This document shows, one piece after another, positions 46,501 to 59,000 of a stretch of DNA of 64,000 nt; the first letter of the stretch is position 1; every line of letters starts with the position of its first letter. The stretch covers positions 5,835,383 through 5,899,382 of the forward strand of contig CM070601.1 in NCBI GenBank assembly GCA_036346395.1. Reading direction: 5' to 3'. The notes beneath the pieces are model-generated. The model did not search any database and was not told where the DNA came from. It was given only the letters and a program-made list of their open reading frames with translations. The position numbers were made by a program, and so were the translations under genes. The DNA comes from Hsuehochloa calcarea. Its lineage: Eukaryota > Streptophyta > Magnoliopsida > Poales > Poaceae.

Positions 46501-47101
46501 ATTAACTATGACTAAATTAATTACGACTAATTAACTACAACCAATAAAGGAAATGCATATGACCAAAAAAATACCCGCTTCTGATGTCGAACTTACCGTA
46601 ATAATACGTCCGCTAATGACTACTCTAAATAATCCTTAGTCGTCGGGAGTAAGGAATGAATGATCTATTTGAGAATGAGAGAGCTGTGAATGAATAAGTG
46701 AGCGTCTGTGTTGCGTGTTTTATAGTCACACGACGCAGAAATTACGCCGACCGTGAAGCGACAGGAGGAATCAGATTCCCTCCCGTGCGGCCTTCTTCAA
46801 AGTGTATGCATGCGGAGAGACACTAATGGAAGAGACCGAGAAAGATTTCTGCATACGGGGCTGCAGCGTCGCATGCGGGAGAGTATTCCCGTGCCTCTGG
46901 GCCACATCAATCCTAGATTCTAGCCTCTCAACCAGAACGTGCTACATGACGCCACGAGAGGAAAACCGTGCTCTAAGGGAGGCGCACAACTCGATATATT
47001 CGACTCACAAGGCGGGGTAGAGAATATTTACGGCGGGGGCGCGGCGGGAGGTGATTGAGCCCCTCTACTCTTTTCGTGCGGAAAACGGCAAATAGCTGCA
47101 G
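43510..47101. other. Intergenic, low-complexity and direct-repeat sequence
   Basis: Holds the upstream region of the membrane gene, two diverged direct repeats (44070-44325 and 44565-44805), and an A/T-rich zone with repeated ATTAATTACGACTAATTA-like text (46080-46550). No gene is supported by length, domain or composition. Confidence 0.5.
44070..44805. repeat. Pair of about 250-bp direct repeats
   Basis: 44070-44325 and 44565-44805 align in order: GGTGACGATGG / GGCGACGGTTTG, TTCACGAGTCAAGGGG / TTCACGAGTTACGGGGG, CTTGTCCCTACCAGGTTAG / CATGTCCCTGTCAAGTTGAG, and AGATAAAGAATATTGTTCCA / GGATAAATAACATCATTCTA. They are about 70-75% alike and separated by 240 bp of C-rich sequence. Confidence 0.7.
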
Positions 47102-47145
47102 TATCAAAATATCACAGGGGGCTTATCAAAATATCACAGGGGGCT
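47102..47145. repeat. 22-bp perfect tandem duplication
   Basis: TATCAAAATATCACAGGGGG plus CT occurs twice back to back, ending five bases before the Harbinger target site. Confidence 0.95.
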
Positions 47146-47152
47146 TATCTAA

Positions 47153-49926
47153 GGGCCTGTTTGGCATGGCTCTAACTCCAGTTGGAGCAGCTCCACTCCA
47201 GAACTCCAGTGGGCGGCTCGAGTGGAGTTGGAGTTCTCTGTATGGAGTGTTTGGCTAGAAGGGTACTCGGCTCGAATTGTGGTTTGTGCGTGTGGATTGC
47301 CCACTTTGCCCTTGGTTGACATGAGTGGAGTTCAATGATGCGTGCGTGAGATAACTTGAGAATACGTATGTTCTCATGTATCGCTTAGCTAAAGCTGTAT
47401 GAATCAGAGATACAAGTCAGACAAGCATGTAAATAAATTAAAGTACCAACATATATCAAGATAATCATGTCCAACCAAATTATCCAAGATACTACACAGT
47501 TTGTCTTGTAACATGCATCAAAGCACATAATAATGCATCTCAAGATATTGTGTTCATAAATATGTATCTACAATTGGATACAAAGGACAAGCGACATCCG
47601 CTCTAGGCGGCGCTCAAAGACAACGAAGATGGATGTAATGAAGAGTATAACACCAACACCAATAAGCGCAAAAATAAACACGCAACAAATTAAAAAGTGG
47701 AAAAGGAGGGTGTCACTTTAACCAAACTTGAAAGGTAACTCATACATACTCCTCGTCTATCATGTTAAGCTCATGCGGTTAATATGAGCACCAAAAATTA
47801 AATCATGCGAATGGCGATTGCAAATGACATTATCAACCTCTTCCTTTGTCGCGGACATCATTTCCGAAGGTTGCAACAAAACAAATTAAAAATTATCTAA
47901 TGGAGTTGACAACGATGGCATAAAAGGGTATGGTTTGAGTTTGCGGTGGTATGCGGGGAAGAAATCACTTTACAATGTCGGATCAAGGATCCGGAACATT
48001 TGCGATGGTATATAATTTTGTTCCCTCAACATACTATGTGCAGTGTGCACAAAACTATTTTCACAAAGGCCGTCAATTATTACAAAATATAAACATGCAA
48101 ATTCACCAATCATGGTCATACATTGCTCATAAGAGAAAGCGTGTGTGGCATACATGGATGGGGCAACTCAACTCTCACGGCTTGGTGAGCAGGCATGATG
48201 CATCGTCAAGTATCACTCAAGTTTCCTTTACTAATTATATCACCTCACCAAAGGATTTGTAGTTAAACATACTAGAAACCCACAAGTTTAGCAAATGTCT
48301 CATCAATTTAAGATGAATGCAGGAGTAATTAACTCCGATTATCTTTGGCTAGTTCCTAAAGCTAGGTCTTATGAACTGTCTATCTTGCTTCAAAGGATAC
48401 TTTGAAATCCAAAATCTTGAGATTCTTTTGTCCCTCAAGCCGACTAAATGGCAAGCATACTGATAAAATGAGTAGTAGTTTTGTTAACTAAAATACTCCA
48501 TATGGCGGTATGCATGATCTTTTGATAGTGGTCACACCGCCAGATAGAGTGTTGATGTTGATGGCATTGGTTGTCGGATCTATTGTTCACACAAAGCATT
48601 GAGCACGTCAAATTGTGTATATTGATAGTCGGTAAGTACATCAATAGCATTCATGAGAAGAGTCAAACTATTTAGCCTTATTAAGTTATTAAAAAATCAG
48701 TAATTGGTGGAATAAGCATCTGTTTGAGAAGATACATCCACGCTCAAATTGGTTCAATCTATTGAAGGGCAAAATCAAGCTTTTGCTAGAATTCAATATA
48801 GAATTCAATAGGTGACTATACACATCACACCTTGTGGGAAAAGAGTTACTACGCTTGCTCAAAAGATTGCAACTCACCGTCATACTCTTGTCGACATTTT
48901 TATGCTGTTCTTCCGACTATTATGTAACCATTTGTAATTCGATGGCAAACCGCCTACTTGGATGAGGGCGTTTATGCGGTGTTCTTTGCAAATCTAAGTC
49001 AGCGACAATTTGGAAAAATAAGATGGAAATTTCATTCCGTAAGATTCGAAAAAAAGCCGCTGGGCAATGAGGTCAAGGCTCGATCTTGGCACCAAATCGA
49101 TTAACTAGCGCTTATATCCATACTACTAAAAGCAACATTTCAAGATTTAACCGCATGGACGGTAACCATATGAAGGGTCGCTCGCATGATGGATCGGGAA
49201 TTAAATTATCGGATCGAGAGCTCGCATGACGAATCGGGAACACACCGTAATGCAGATCCAAGAAAGAGAGATGAGCAGAGAGATTCTATCTTTACCTCTC
49301 GGAGAGTGGTGGCCGACACGAATCCGATGGCGTCGATCGCGTGGCGGCGAGCTCCGGCTTAGCGGCGTAAAGCGGCCGCGATGGCGGCCACCATCTCCAT
49401 CACCACCCCGCCCACACGCTCTCTCGCCGCTCCGCCCCATCCCGGCGCTCCTAGCTCCCCTCCTCGGCGACCGCTGTGCGTGTGCTAGCGGCGGAGGCGA
49501 GAAGGTCAGTTGGAACTCGGGGCGTGAGCAATGCGACCTTGTCGACTACGCAAGTGAAACTTACGGTTCGCTCATTGACTCGTTAGGAGCATGGTGGGTT
49601 GGGTGGGCGCCGTGGCGTGGCGGCGACCTCCACGCGTGGGGCGATGGGAATGGAGTGGGACGAGCGGTGGGTAGGATAGAAAAAAAAGCGATTCGTTGAA
49701 TTTGGAGTGTGTGTCGATGGCAAGGTGGGTAATTTCTTTGAAACTCCATGTCTAGATCTATTTGGATGATTGTAGAGTTGGAAAATAGGTGCTCCAAGAG
49801 AATGAACTAGAGCTCCAAAAACTACATGGAGTTAAGTCTGCTCCAATTTTTTTGGAGTTAGGGTGTTTATTTAGTTTCAAATTTCTCAGCGCAGGTTGGG
49901 CTCTAGAGCCATGCCAAACACCCCCT
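47153..49926. mobile_element. PIF/Harbinger-type DNA transposon
   Basis: Inverted ends are GGGCCTGTTTGGCATGGC and GGGGGTGTTTGGCATGGC (read inward), with TAA target duplications at 47150-47152 and 49927-49929. Subterminal zones are packed with GGAGTT/AACTCC words. The 2.8-kb interior shows no DDE transposase or Myb-like protein I can recognise; ORFs are at most 157 residues. It is probably non-autonomous or decayed. Its right end is 120 bp from the ACX2 start codon. Confidence 0.88.
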
Positions 49927-50046
49927 AAGAGTAAGGTTCGCCTCCCGTGCCCATTAAAGCAACGTCGGCAGACTCGGCACCAACCATCGCCTTCGCTTCC
50001 TTTCCCACTCCCGCACACGTTTCCTCGAACACCTACCAGCCTCGCA

Positions 50047-53000
50047 ATGGCCACCACCTCCCGCTCCGGCTCCGGCTCCGGCTCCGACGACGACATGCTG
50101 CCGGAAATACGCCGCCTACGCCGCCTCTCCCTCCACCTGATCCAGCCCTCGGTGCCGCCCCCTCGGGAGGGGGCGGAGGCGCTGGCCCTCGCGGCGTGCG
50201 CGGGGAGGCGGCTGGCCGCGGGCGCGGACGCTGCGGCGCTGGCCGCGTACCTGCGGGGGCCGCACCGTGCAACGCAGGAGCGGGTGTACGAGTTCCTCGT
50301 CTCGCGGCCGGAGCTCCAGACGCCGGTGGAGCTGCCCACGGCCCAGCACCGCGAGCTCTGCTTCCGCCAGATGGCCGCGCTGGTGCGGGAGGCCGGGGTG
50401 CGGCCCCTCAGCCTCATGGAGACCGACCCCGCGGCGTACTTCGCCCTCATGGAGGCCACCGGCGGCATCGACATCTCCCTCGGCATTAAACTCGGCGTCC
50501 AGTACAGGTAGGTGCGCGCATGCGTGCGTTTTTACTGCGTGTTGTAATTAATTAATTAACCGCTGCTAATAACACCAGTCGATGCTGATGCTTCCATATG
50601 TGAATTGTTAGTTGTTAGTTACATAAGTGTCTGATGTTGCGAAGGGTTACTGATTAGATTGAACTTTTGGTTTGGAATTATTGTCAAATTCCAACCAACA
50701 AAGGTACCTTATTTGCCCATGTTTTGTAGTCAGTAATCCTGTTTGAGTCTTACTGGAATTGTACTAGTTTATTTGGTGGTTCATACAACTTCAAACTCCG
50801 CAGACATGTCTTCTCAATTTTATATCTTAATTTACTCGAATTCATGCAAAAGGTCCTCACGGATTGTGTGAAACGATTTTGTGGCTGATTATATAGTTTG
50901 GTGATCTTTGCAGGACAATAACACAACATTTGTAGTTTAAATTCACTAACTTTACCTGCTCGTTAATGCAGTCTCTGGGGAGGTTCTGTAATAAATCTGG
51001 GAACCAAAAAGCACAGAGATAAGTTCTTTGACAGAATTGACAATTTGGACTATCCAGGCTGCTTTGCTATGACAGAACTGCATCATGGTTAGATTCTCCA
51101 CTTATTAAATTCCATCAGTAATTACTGACCTCTCTTGTTTGGTCGATTTTCATTTTATCAGCCTCCAATTCAATTACAGAGTCTGTGTACTATCCTCTCT
51201 TTTTTTTATGAGCAGTGGGGCTTCGTATCCAGCACCTAAGACACTGTTTGCAATAATTTGAAAAGATTCCTTACAGTTTTTTCTCTTCTTTTAAACAGGA
51301 TCCAATGTCCAAGCTCTACAGACTACTGCTACATTTGATCCAGTTACCGATGAGTTCATTATTAACACCCCAAATGATGGAGCCATTAAGTGGTGGATTG
51401 GTAATGCAGCAGTTCATGGAAAATTTGCTACAGTTTTTGCAAGGTTAATTTTACCCCTTCAAGGAAAAGGAGGGGACCCTGCTGATATGGGCATTCATGC
51501 ATTTATTGTGCCGATACGGGACCTTGAAACCCATTCTGTTCTTCCTGGAATTGAGATAAATGATTGTGGGCACAAGATAGGCCTAAATGGTGTAGATAAT
51601 GGTGCGCTGAGGTTCTGTTCAGTTAGGATACCTCGTGATAATCTTCTGAACCGATTTGGTGATGTGGCACGAGATGGAAAATACACAAGCAGTCTCCCCA
51701 CAATTAACAAAAGATTTGCAGCAACCCTTGGCGAGCTTGTTGGGGGACGAGTCAGTCTTGCATATAGTTCTGTTGGGGTACTCAAAGTTGCAGTAACCAT
51801 TGCTGTTAGATATGCTCTGCTGCGTCACCAATTTGGACCACCTAAGAAGCCTGAAATCAGCGTGCTGGATTACCAATCTCACCAGCACAAACTAATGCCT
51901 ATGTTGGCATCGTCGTATGCATTTCACTTTGCCAGAGCATATTTGGTGGATAAGTACTCGGAAATGAAGAAAACCAATGATGAGGATGTTATCGCTGATG
52001 TCCATGTTCTTTCATCTGGGTTGAAAGCCTACATAACTTCGTATACGGCAAAATCTATTAGTATATGCCGAGAATCATGTGGTGGCCATGGTTATGCTGC
52101 TGTAAATCGTTTTGGTGTTCTGCGCAATGACCATGATATATTTCAAACATTTGAAGGAGACAACACAGTTCTTTTGCAGCAGGTACCATATCTCAGACTG
52201 ACCTATGCAATGTTTGACGGGCAGGTTTTCTGATAGTTGAAGGAGTAATATATCTTAAGAACACACATACATAATTATATTTTATGGGTTAAAGGGAAGT
52301 TTGGATGAGTCACGAGAGATTGCTATGAAGTTACTTATCCTTCAATTAATGTGCCTCTTATCATGCTATTGTAGGTTGCTGGAGATCTCCTGAAGCAATA
52401 CCAGGAAAAATTTAAGGGAGGGACACTCTCAGTCACCTGGAACTACTTGAGAGACTCCATGAGTACCTACTTGTCCCAGCCTAATCCTGTCACTGCTCGA
52501 TGGGAAGGGGAAGATCATCTACGGGATCCTAACTTCCAGCTGGATGCATTCAGAGTGAGGCATCTCTTCTTAATAATCTCAGTACCAATTGGATAAAATT
52601 CTTGTACTGATTGGATGAACTTTCTTCACAGTACCGAACATCTCGTTTACTGCATAGCGTTGCTGCTCGACTCCAGAAGCATATCAAGACACTTGGAGGT
52701 TTTGGTGCGTGGAATAGATGTTTAAACCATTTGCTCACACTTGCAGAGTCGCACATTGAGTCCGTCATCCTTGCGAGGTTCATAGAAGCAGTGAAAAGGT
52801 ATATTCTTCTACCGCATTTGTGTTTCTACGTGTCCTCAGTTACACTGTTGTTACTGTTATGGATATAAGGGTATTTGTGGTATTTTCTATTGTTCCAGGG
52901 TTTAGACTTGTGTCCTTTTATACCCTATATATATTTTTTTCCATTAGGCCTCTTCAATATATACACAATATTCATAACATAGTATCAGAATAAAGGTTAG

Positions 53001-56000
53001 GGTTACTGTAGCCGCCGCCACCTCCTAGCCTCTACTTGACTCCGCTGCCGCTGCCCTCGGGAGGAGCTATCTCCGCTCCCGGGGGCGGCCTCTCGTCGCT
53101 ACCTGTGCTCTCCCGTGCGGTCTTTTGCCGCCTGGCTCTGTCAGCAGCTCCGCCACCTTGCCCTGCGCAAGCGACGACAGATGTCTCATTGCAGGCTCTG
53201 ACGTTGTTTGGTCCACCTTTCGGTCTCGCTCGGATCTGCGTCTCTCCCGATGGATCCAGCCCCGCCTGGCCTTCTCCCGCTCGGATCCGCGTCTCTCCTG
53301 ACGGATCCGCCGCCGCCTGGCCTTTTCCTTGGTTCTCGTGGCTGCAGTGCTTGTCGCGCCGACAATGCCACGGATCTTTGAGATTTCTCGTGATCCGGGT
53401 CGACGCCTGCCGCCGTTGGCTCTTCTGTCGACGTCCTCCCCAGCGTGGACCCTGATTCAACACATCGAGGAGACATCCGGCCAGGGGAGGACATCCCAAG
53501 CGATGCTTGCAGCAGAGACGAGTGTGAAGGCAACTGCTGGTTTGGTTTTCCACAGCCTTTGGGGAGAAGACTCCTGTGTTGATTGGTGACAATAGTGCTT
53601 GTTGCTGCTACTACTAGTATCTGCTGTCGGTTGACTTCTTTACACCGCGTTAGAAGGGGAAGAGAGTTGCTGATGGTGTTGCTACATGCTGGTGTGCTTT
53701 CTGCTGCTGCCAGTATTGGGCCACACGTGGTGCTTCTAGGCTAGTGTTGTTATTCTTTGGTCCTTCTTTGTTTGGTAGTCGTACTTGCACGCTTCTTTGC
53801 TAGTATCTCATTACTCATTGGACTCTTCTTCTTTGTTGGTGTTAGCAAGATCCTTACTCTCATGGAGAGGATGACACTTGGAGATGAGGCAATTTTTCTT
53901 TGTTTATTTCTAACACAATGCCATGCCAACTTTGAGGGTTGGGGATACATATTTATAGGTCGCCAACCCGACCAAGTATATGCTAAGATGCTAGTCTAAG
54001 ATCTTTGCCCTATGATGAGTCAAGATCTTTGTCCTTAAAGTCGGCAGTCAAGATCTTTGTCCCTATGTGATCAAGATCTTTGTCCTTAAAGCGGCAGTCA
54101 AGATCTTTGTCCTATGATGATCAAGATGTTGTCCTTAAAGGCAGCGATCAAGATCTTTGTCCTTAAAGCTGCTGTGCAAGCCTACCCCACAAAGACCATA
54201 GTACAGGACTTATTCATCATTCTCCCTAAGTCTTGTGCGTCGTCTTGTGGGAGAGTTGAACCATCCGATCCTAGAGCGAGCTCGAGAATTTTACCTCCCG
54301 AGAGGCTTGGTGAAAGCGAGTCGCAAGTCGATCGGTGGTGTTGATGTAGCTTCGCCTTGATCTCGCCTTCATCCAAGCGACCTCGGATGAAGTGGTACTT
54401 CACCCGGATATGCTTGCTCCGATTCGTGGAAAGCGGGGTTCTTGGCGAGCAGGCGGACTTCTTTGTCCACCCCGAGCCACCGCTTGAGTGTCTCTGCCGA
54501 GGAGATCACCAGCGGTCGAGCAAGCGGGCGCTGAGTCGAGCGGTGGAAGCCGTGTGTACTCGACCTCGCGGTACCGATGTGGCCACCGCTTTCGCTTGGT
54601 GATTGCCGCACTAACGAGGCACTTGCCGAGGAAGAAGAGAATCCGCTTGTGCTCTTCTTGGTGTCGATGTCGCTGCGTGGTCATTGTCGTATGCAGATGA
54701 AGTCTGCGTGGCCGGGACACCTCGGGTAGTGCAAGCCGTGGTCGGGTGTGCCGCAACGTAGGAGAGGATCCTCTTCACGGCCTGCGATGCTCCGTCGTCG
54801 GTCGTTGCATGAACCGACCGGCGTAGCCGACGGCGACGCCAAATCTGGGCAGCGTGTGGGCCGAGGTAGCGAAGGCGCCACGATGCGCCCGATCGCTGCG
54901 TCGCGTCCGCCTCCTCCGCCGTGCTCACGACTCGACCGACCTCTCCTCCATAGGGTGTGGGGTTTGGTTGCGATCGGTGAGCCCGCCACTTCGACGGTGC
55001 GCTTGGCGTGGCGATGCCAAGAGAGATCTGGAGGCGTCTGGTGGACCTCGATCCCGTGTAGAAGGAGAGCCCCAAGTCGCTCATCCGAAGGCGGTCTTCA
55101 TCTCGCCTTGAACTCTCGACCTCGGCCTCGCTGGAGCCGGTGATCAACAGTCGTCGGCGTGAGCGCCCGCGGCGAGGTGTTGCCGCCTTTGCCCGCCGAT
55201 GAACCGCCGCCTCGTGTGCGCTCTGCTGGAACCCCGTTTGCTTGAGGTGGAGTCCGACTTAGCGTTCCATGCTCGTGGTGCTGCTGCAAGCCATAGAGGG
55301 CCTTGCGCGCGGAGAACCTGCCTCCTTGCGGGGATGGCCGAATCCGGTGGTGGTGACGAGGCCTCTCCTTCAAGTCGCCAGTTGAGAAGGCGGACTTGGC
55401 GTCCATGTGATGGGCGCGCCAATCCTCTGGGTGCAAGTGCGAGGAGAAGGCGAAGCGGACTCCATGCGCGCGGCCAGGTGCGAAGGCGTCATCGAGTCGA
55501 CCCTCCTGCCGCATGAAACCTCGTGCCGCAAGCGAGCCTTGTGCTTGATGATGGCGCCGGCCATCCCGCCGGCGAACACCCACTTAAGGGTGATCGCTCG
55601 GTGGCCGGCGGAAGATCGCCCGGCTCCCACGTCCGGTTCGCTCGGCGGCGTCCATCTCTCGCTTCATCGCGACACGCCATGCGCGTCTCTCCGCCGCCTC
55701 GGCGAAGCGAGGCTCGCCGTCGTCGCCGCGCCAAATCGCGACTCCGCCTCGAAGTCGTCTTTGCGCCGATCCGAGGATGAAATTTGCTCGCCGAGGATGT
55801 TGTCCATGGTACGATAGCGTAGAGGCTCGTCGTCGTGGTAGCGTCGGCGCGGTCCTCGTCGTGAGACAATGAATGCGAACTCCACCATCTTGTTGCTCGT
55901 CGTGGGCCAAAGCTATTGGGGCCGATCCGGTGGTGTGGCCTGCAGTGCGGGAGAGTGGTGGCCGGTGCGGGAGGCGTGGCGTGGCCGTCTGCGAAGGTGG

Positions 56001-59000
56001 TGGAGCTCGCCGGGCGGTGGCGAGCAAGGTGTCGAGTGGGCGAGCTCGATGAAGGCAGCCGCTAGCTCCGACTCTCTCGAAATGGGCGAGTCGACAACAA
56101 AGTCCACGAGTCGGTCGAACCGTCGCCCACCGCTTGTCCCGTCGCCCTCGCGCCGTCGAACACAACGTCCACGCGAGATGCGGGACGCTTGTGTGACGGT
56201 CGAGGATGCGGTAGGCCTCGAGCCTCGCGTGGCCGATGAACACTCCGAGTGCTCTCGTCGTCGAGCTTACCGATGTAACCAAGCTCCTTGGCGAGCGAGG
56301 GCCGAAGACCCGCAAGTGGAGACCGCGGCTTGCGTCCATGCCAAGCCTCGCGACGGCGTCCGCCATCGGCGCCTTGGTAGGCGGCGGTTGAGGATGTAGG
56401 CGGCCGTCACCACCGCCTCTCCCGGAAGGCGGCCGGCATCCCTGCAGCGAGGAGGGCGAGCCATCCCGGCAAATGCGGTTGCGCCGCTCGACGACACCGT
56501 TCTGCTGCGCGGTGCGGTAGCGGGTGAGTGGCGTGAATGCCCTCATCGTAGTGATCGGCGTGAATTCACCGCAAGTGAATTCGCCGCCGTTGTGCATGCG
56601 CGGAAGACGCGCGGCTTGCGGCGCGCTCATCGCCTCGCAGTTGCCGACTGCGTGCGCTGATGGTGTCCGCGACCTCTCGCTTGCTGCCGAGGACCATCAC
56701 CCACATGTAGCGGGAGAGATCGTCGACAAACAACAGAAGTAGCGTCGTCCTCTGGTGTGGCGGCGTCGCGGCCACACAAGTCCGTGCACGAGCTCGAGCC
56801 TCTCCTTGGCTCGGAAACTTCGCTCTTTGGGGAGGGAGTCGCCTCGCGCCGTCAACACGCAGACGTCGCAGAAGCGCTCCACATGGTCAAGGCACGGCGG
56901 GCCTCGCACCATTTCCATGGCACCGAGCCGCCGGGGCCTCGAAGTGAAAAGGTGCCCAAAGCGCTCGTGCCATCGCCACGCCTCGTCGTCCGACGAGCGG
57001 CGAGACAGAGGGTTGTGCCGCACGTGAAGAATGTAGAGTCGGTTTGCGCCTCTGGTTACCTTGGCAAGAAGGCGGCGAAGATCCCAAATCCGCGGCGCCC
57101 GTGCTCGATCTCGACACGCGAGCCGTTCTCATCGGTATCCCAAGGCGATGATGGAGTTCGCAGGTCGGGGATGTAGTAGGCGCCGTGAGCAACACGTGCT
57201 CGCGGAACACGTGGTGAAGATGGCGAGCCAGCGCCCTTGATTTCCACGCCGGGCGTCCCCAAACTTGAGCCTCGGACGCTAGAGTCAAACTCGGCGAAGA
57301 ACTCCGTCGACCGGTCATGTGATGGGTGGCGCCGGTGTCGAGGCACCGCCCGTCGATCTTGTCGTTCTTGGGGTCAGTGGCGAGGAGGCATGTGCTTTTG
57401 GCTCGTCAAGGTGGAGAGAGCCCGCTGCGGCCGGTGTCTGCGTGGAGGTAGTTCGATGCTCGCGCATGAGCAATGAAGCAGGCCGTTCCTCCTCCTCCTC
57501 TGCTGCGCGACGTGGGCACGGCGCGTCGTGGTATCGACAATCCCGCCCAATGACCAAGCTTGCGCGATTGTGGCAAGAGTCGTCTCGTCTTGGCTTTTGC
57601 TTGCCCGTGGCGCCATGCTGGCGCCCACGATCATTACCCTCGACGTCCTCGCGCCCATGCTTGGCGTCTTTGCGCTGACTTGCCGCGCTTGCCATGCTGC
57701 GGCCGCTGTCGTGGAAGAAGGCTCCTTCTTCCTGTCACCTGGCCGGCGACCCACTGTTCCCGAGTGAGGAGGAGCTTCCCGCCAATGGAGACGGGTCCCG
57801 AGGCGCGTGGCTCATCGCCGCCAACAACCTTGAGGCGACCGCGCCTCCTCGATTGTCATCGTGGAGAGGTCCAGCGAGAGACTCGTCGGCGGGCGTCGCT
57901 TGTACTTCTCGGGACGCGGCGGAAGAGCTTTTCCACTCTCTCCTCGCCATAGGTGTCGTCGCCGAATGCGCACTACCGCAACAGAGTGTTGAGGCGGAGA
58001 ACAAAGTCATCCACGTCCTCACCGCTTGAAGGCCAAGTGCTCCCGCTCCGTGCGAAGTGCACGCAATGTAGACTTGCGGCGCGGTCGGCCGCCGATCGTC
58101 TTTGCGGCGATGGCGTCCCAAGCCTCTTTGGCGATCCGCTTGTTGGTAGCGAGCGCATCTCGGGCGGATCTGCGGTGATGAGAGCATCCGGCGCCGTCGA
58201 TCTGGTCGAGTCGGCGTCGCCGTCTCGGATCGCATCCCACATATGCCGCGACTGAGCTTTACCTCATCACCATGACCCGCTCGACATAGTTGGTCTTGGT
58301 GAGGGTAGGCCACCGCCGCCGGGCCGACGCGTCCGACGATGACTGGTACCCGTGGTGACCACGGTGCCGACTGCATCGAGAGAGAGCGCGTTACTGTGAA
58401 GGTGTCGTCTCTCCGTCGACCGTCTGCCCGCCGCCGTCGGCGCTCTCCTCCCGAGGCGCACCAAGCGCCGCGCTGTCTGGCTGCCGCCGCGCTCATGGGC
58501 GTCTCGCCATCGCCTGCCGCGCTTCCGCTCCTGTTGCCTCCTTTTCGGTGACTCAAGGTCGCGTCAGCCGCCATCATCAGAGATGAGATGCTTATGCTTT
58601 GCCGCCGCAATAAAACCTTGACCTCGGCTCTTGCCGCCAGACGCTGCATCTGCCGCCGCCGCCCTTCGCCTCCGCTCTGGCCGCTGCCCGGCTCATGCCG
58701 CCCGCCTTGGCGCTTCTTCTCCGCGCAGTGAAGCCTCTGCCGCCGCTTCTGCTTGCCGCTGCTGCTGCGAAGCCGGGCTCGGCCGTCACGACGCCGAAGT
58801 GCTCGAGGCACCGAAGGCCGAGGCGCCTGCGGACATGGCGCCATCGGGGCCATTGCGTGGAGAGAGGTTGCTTCGACTTTGCCGTCTCCCGAGAGGAGTG
58901 GCGGGGAGAATGGAGGCGCCGCTGCTGGTGAGTGAAATTCGCTGCAGGTGGAGATCGAGATGAGCAAGAGATGCTCAAGCTACGAGGATAGTAAGGCTCG

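Noticed and set aside
47951..48262. Possible transposase or Myb-like protein in the Harbinger interior
   Set aside because: No DDE or Myb signature could be seen in any frame, so the element is called without a coding gene.
49789..50046. Upstream in-frame extension of ACX2
   Set aside because: These codons fall in the Harbinger terminus and the short leader. The protein family starts near the ATG at 50047, just before the PTS2 signal.
53032..53592. 186-residue minus-strand ORF in the intronic Copia-like element
   Set aside because: It is made of repeated DPSGETRIRAG-type segments from the 51-bp tandem units and is antisense to the element. No known domain.
54400..58970. Many long GC-rich ORFs on both strands, such as 57735-58967 and 55584-56630
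   Set aside because: High GC makes stop codons rare. Only the frames matching Copia gag and pol wording are meaningful; the rest are shadows.
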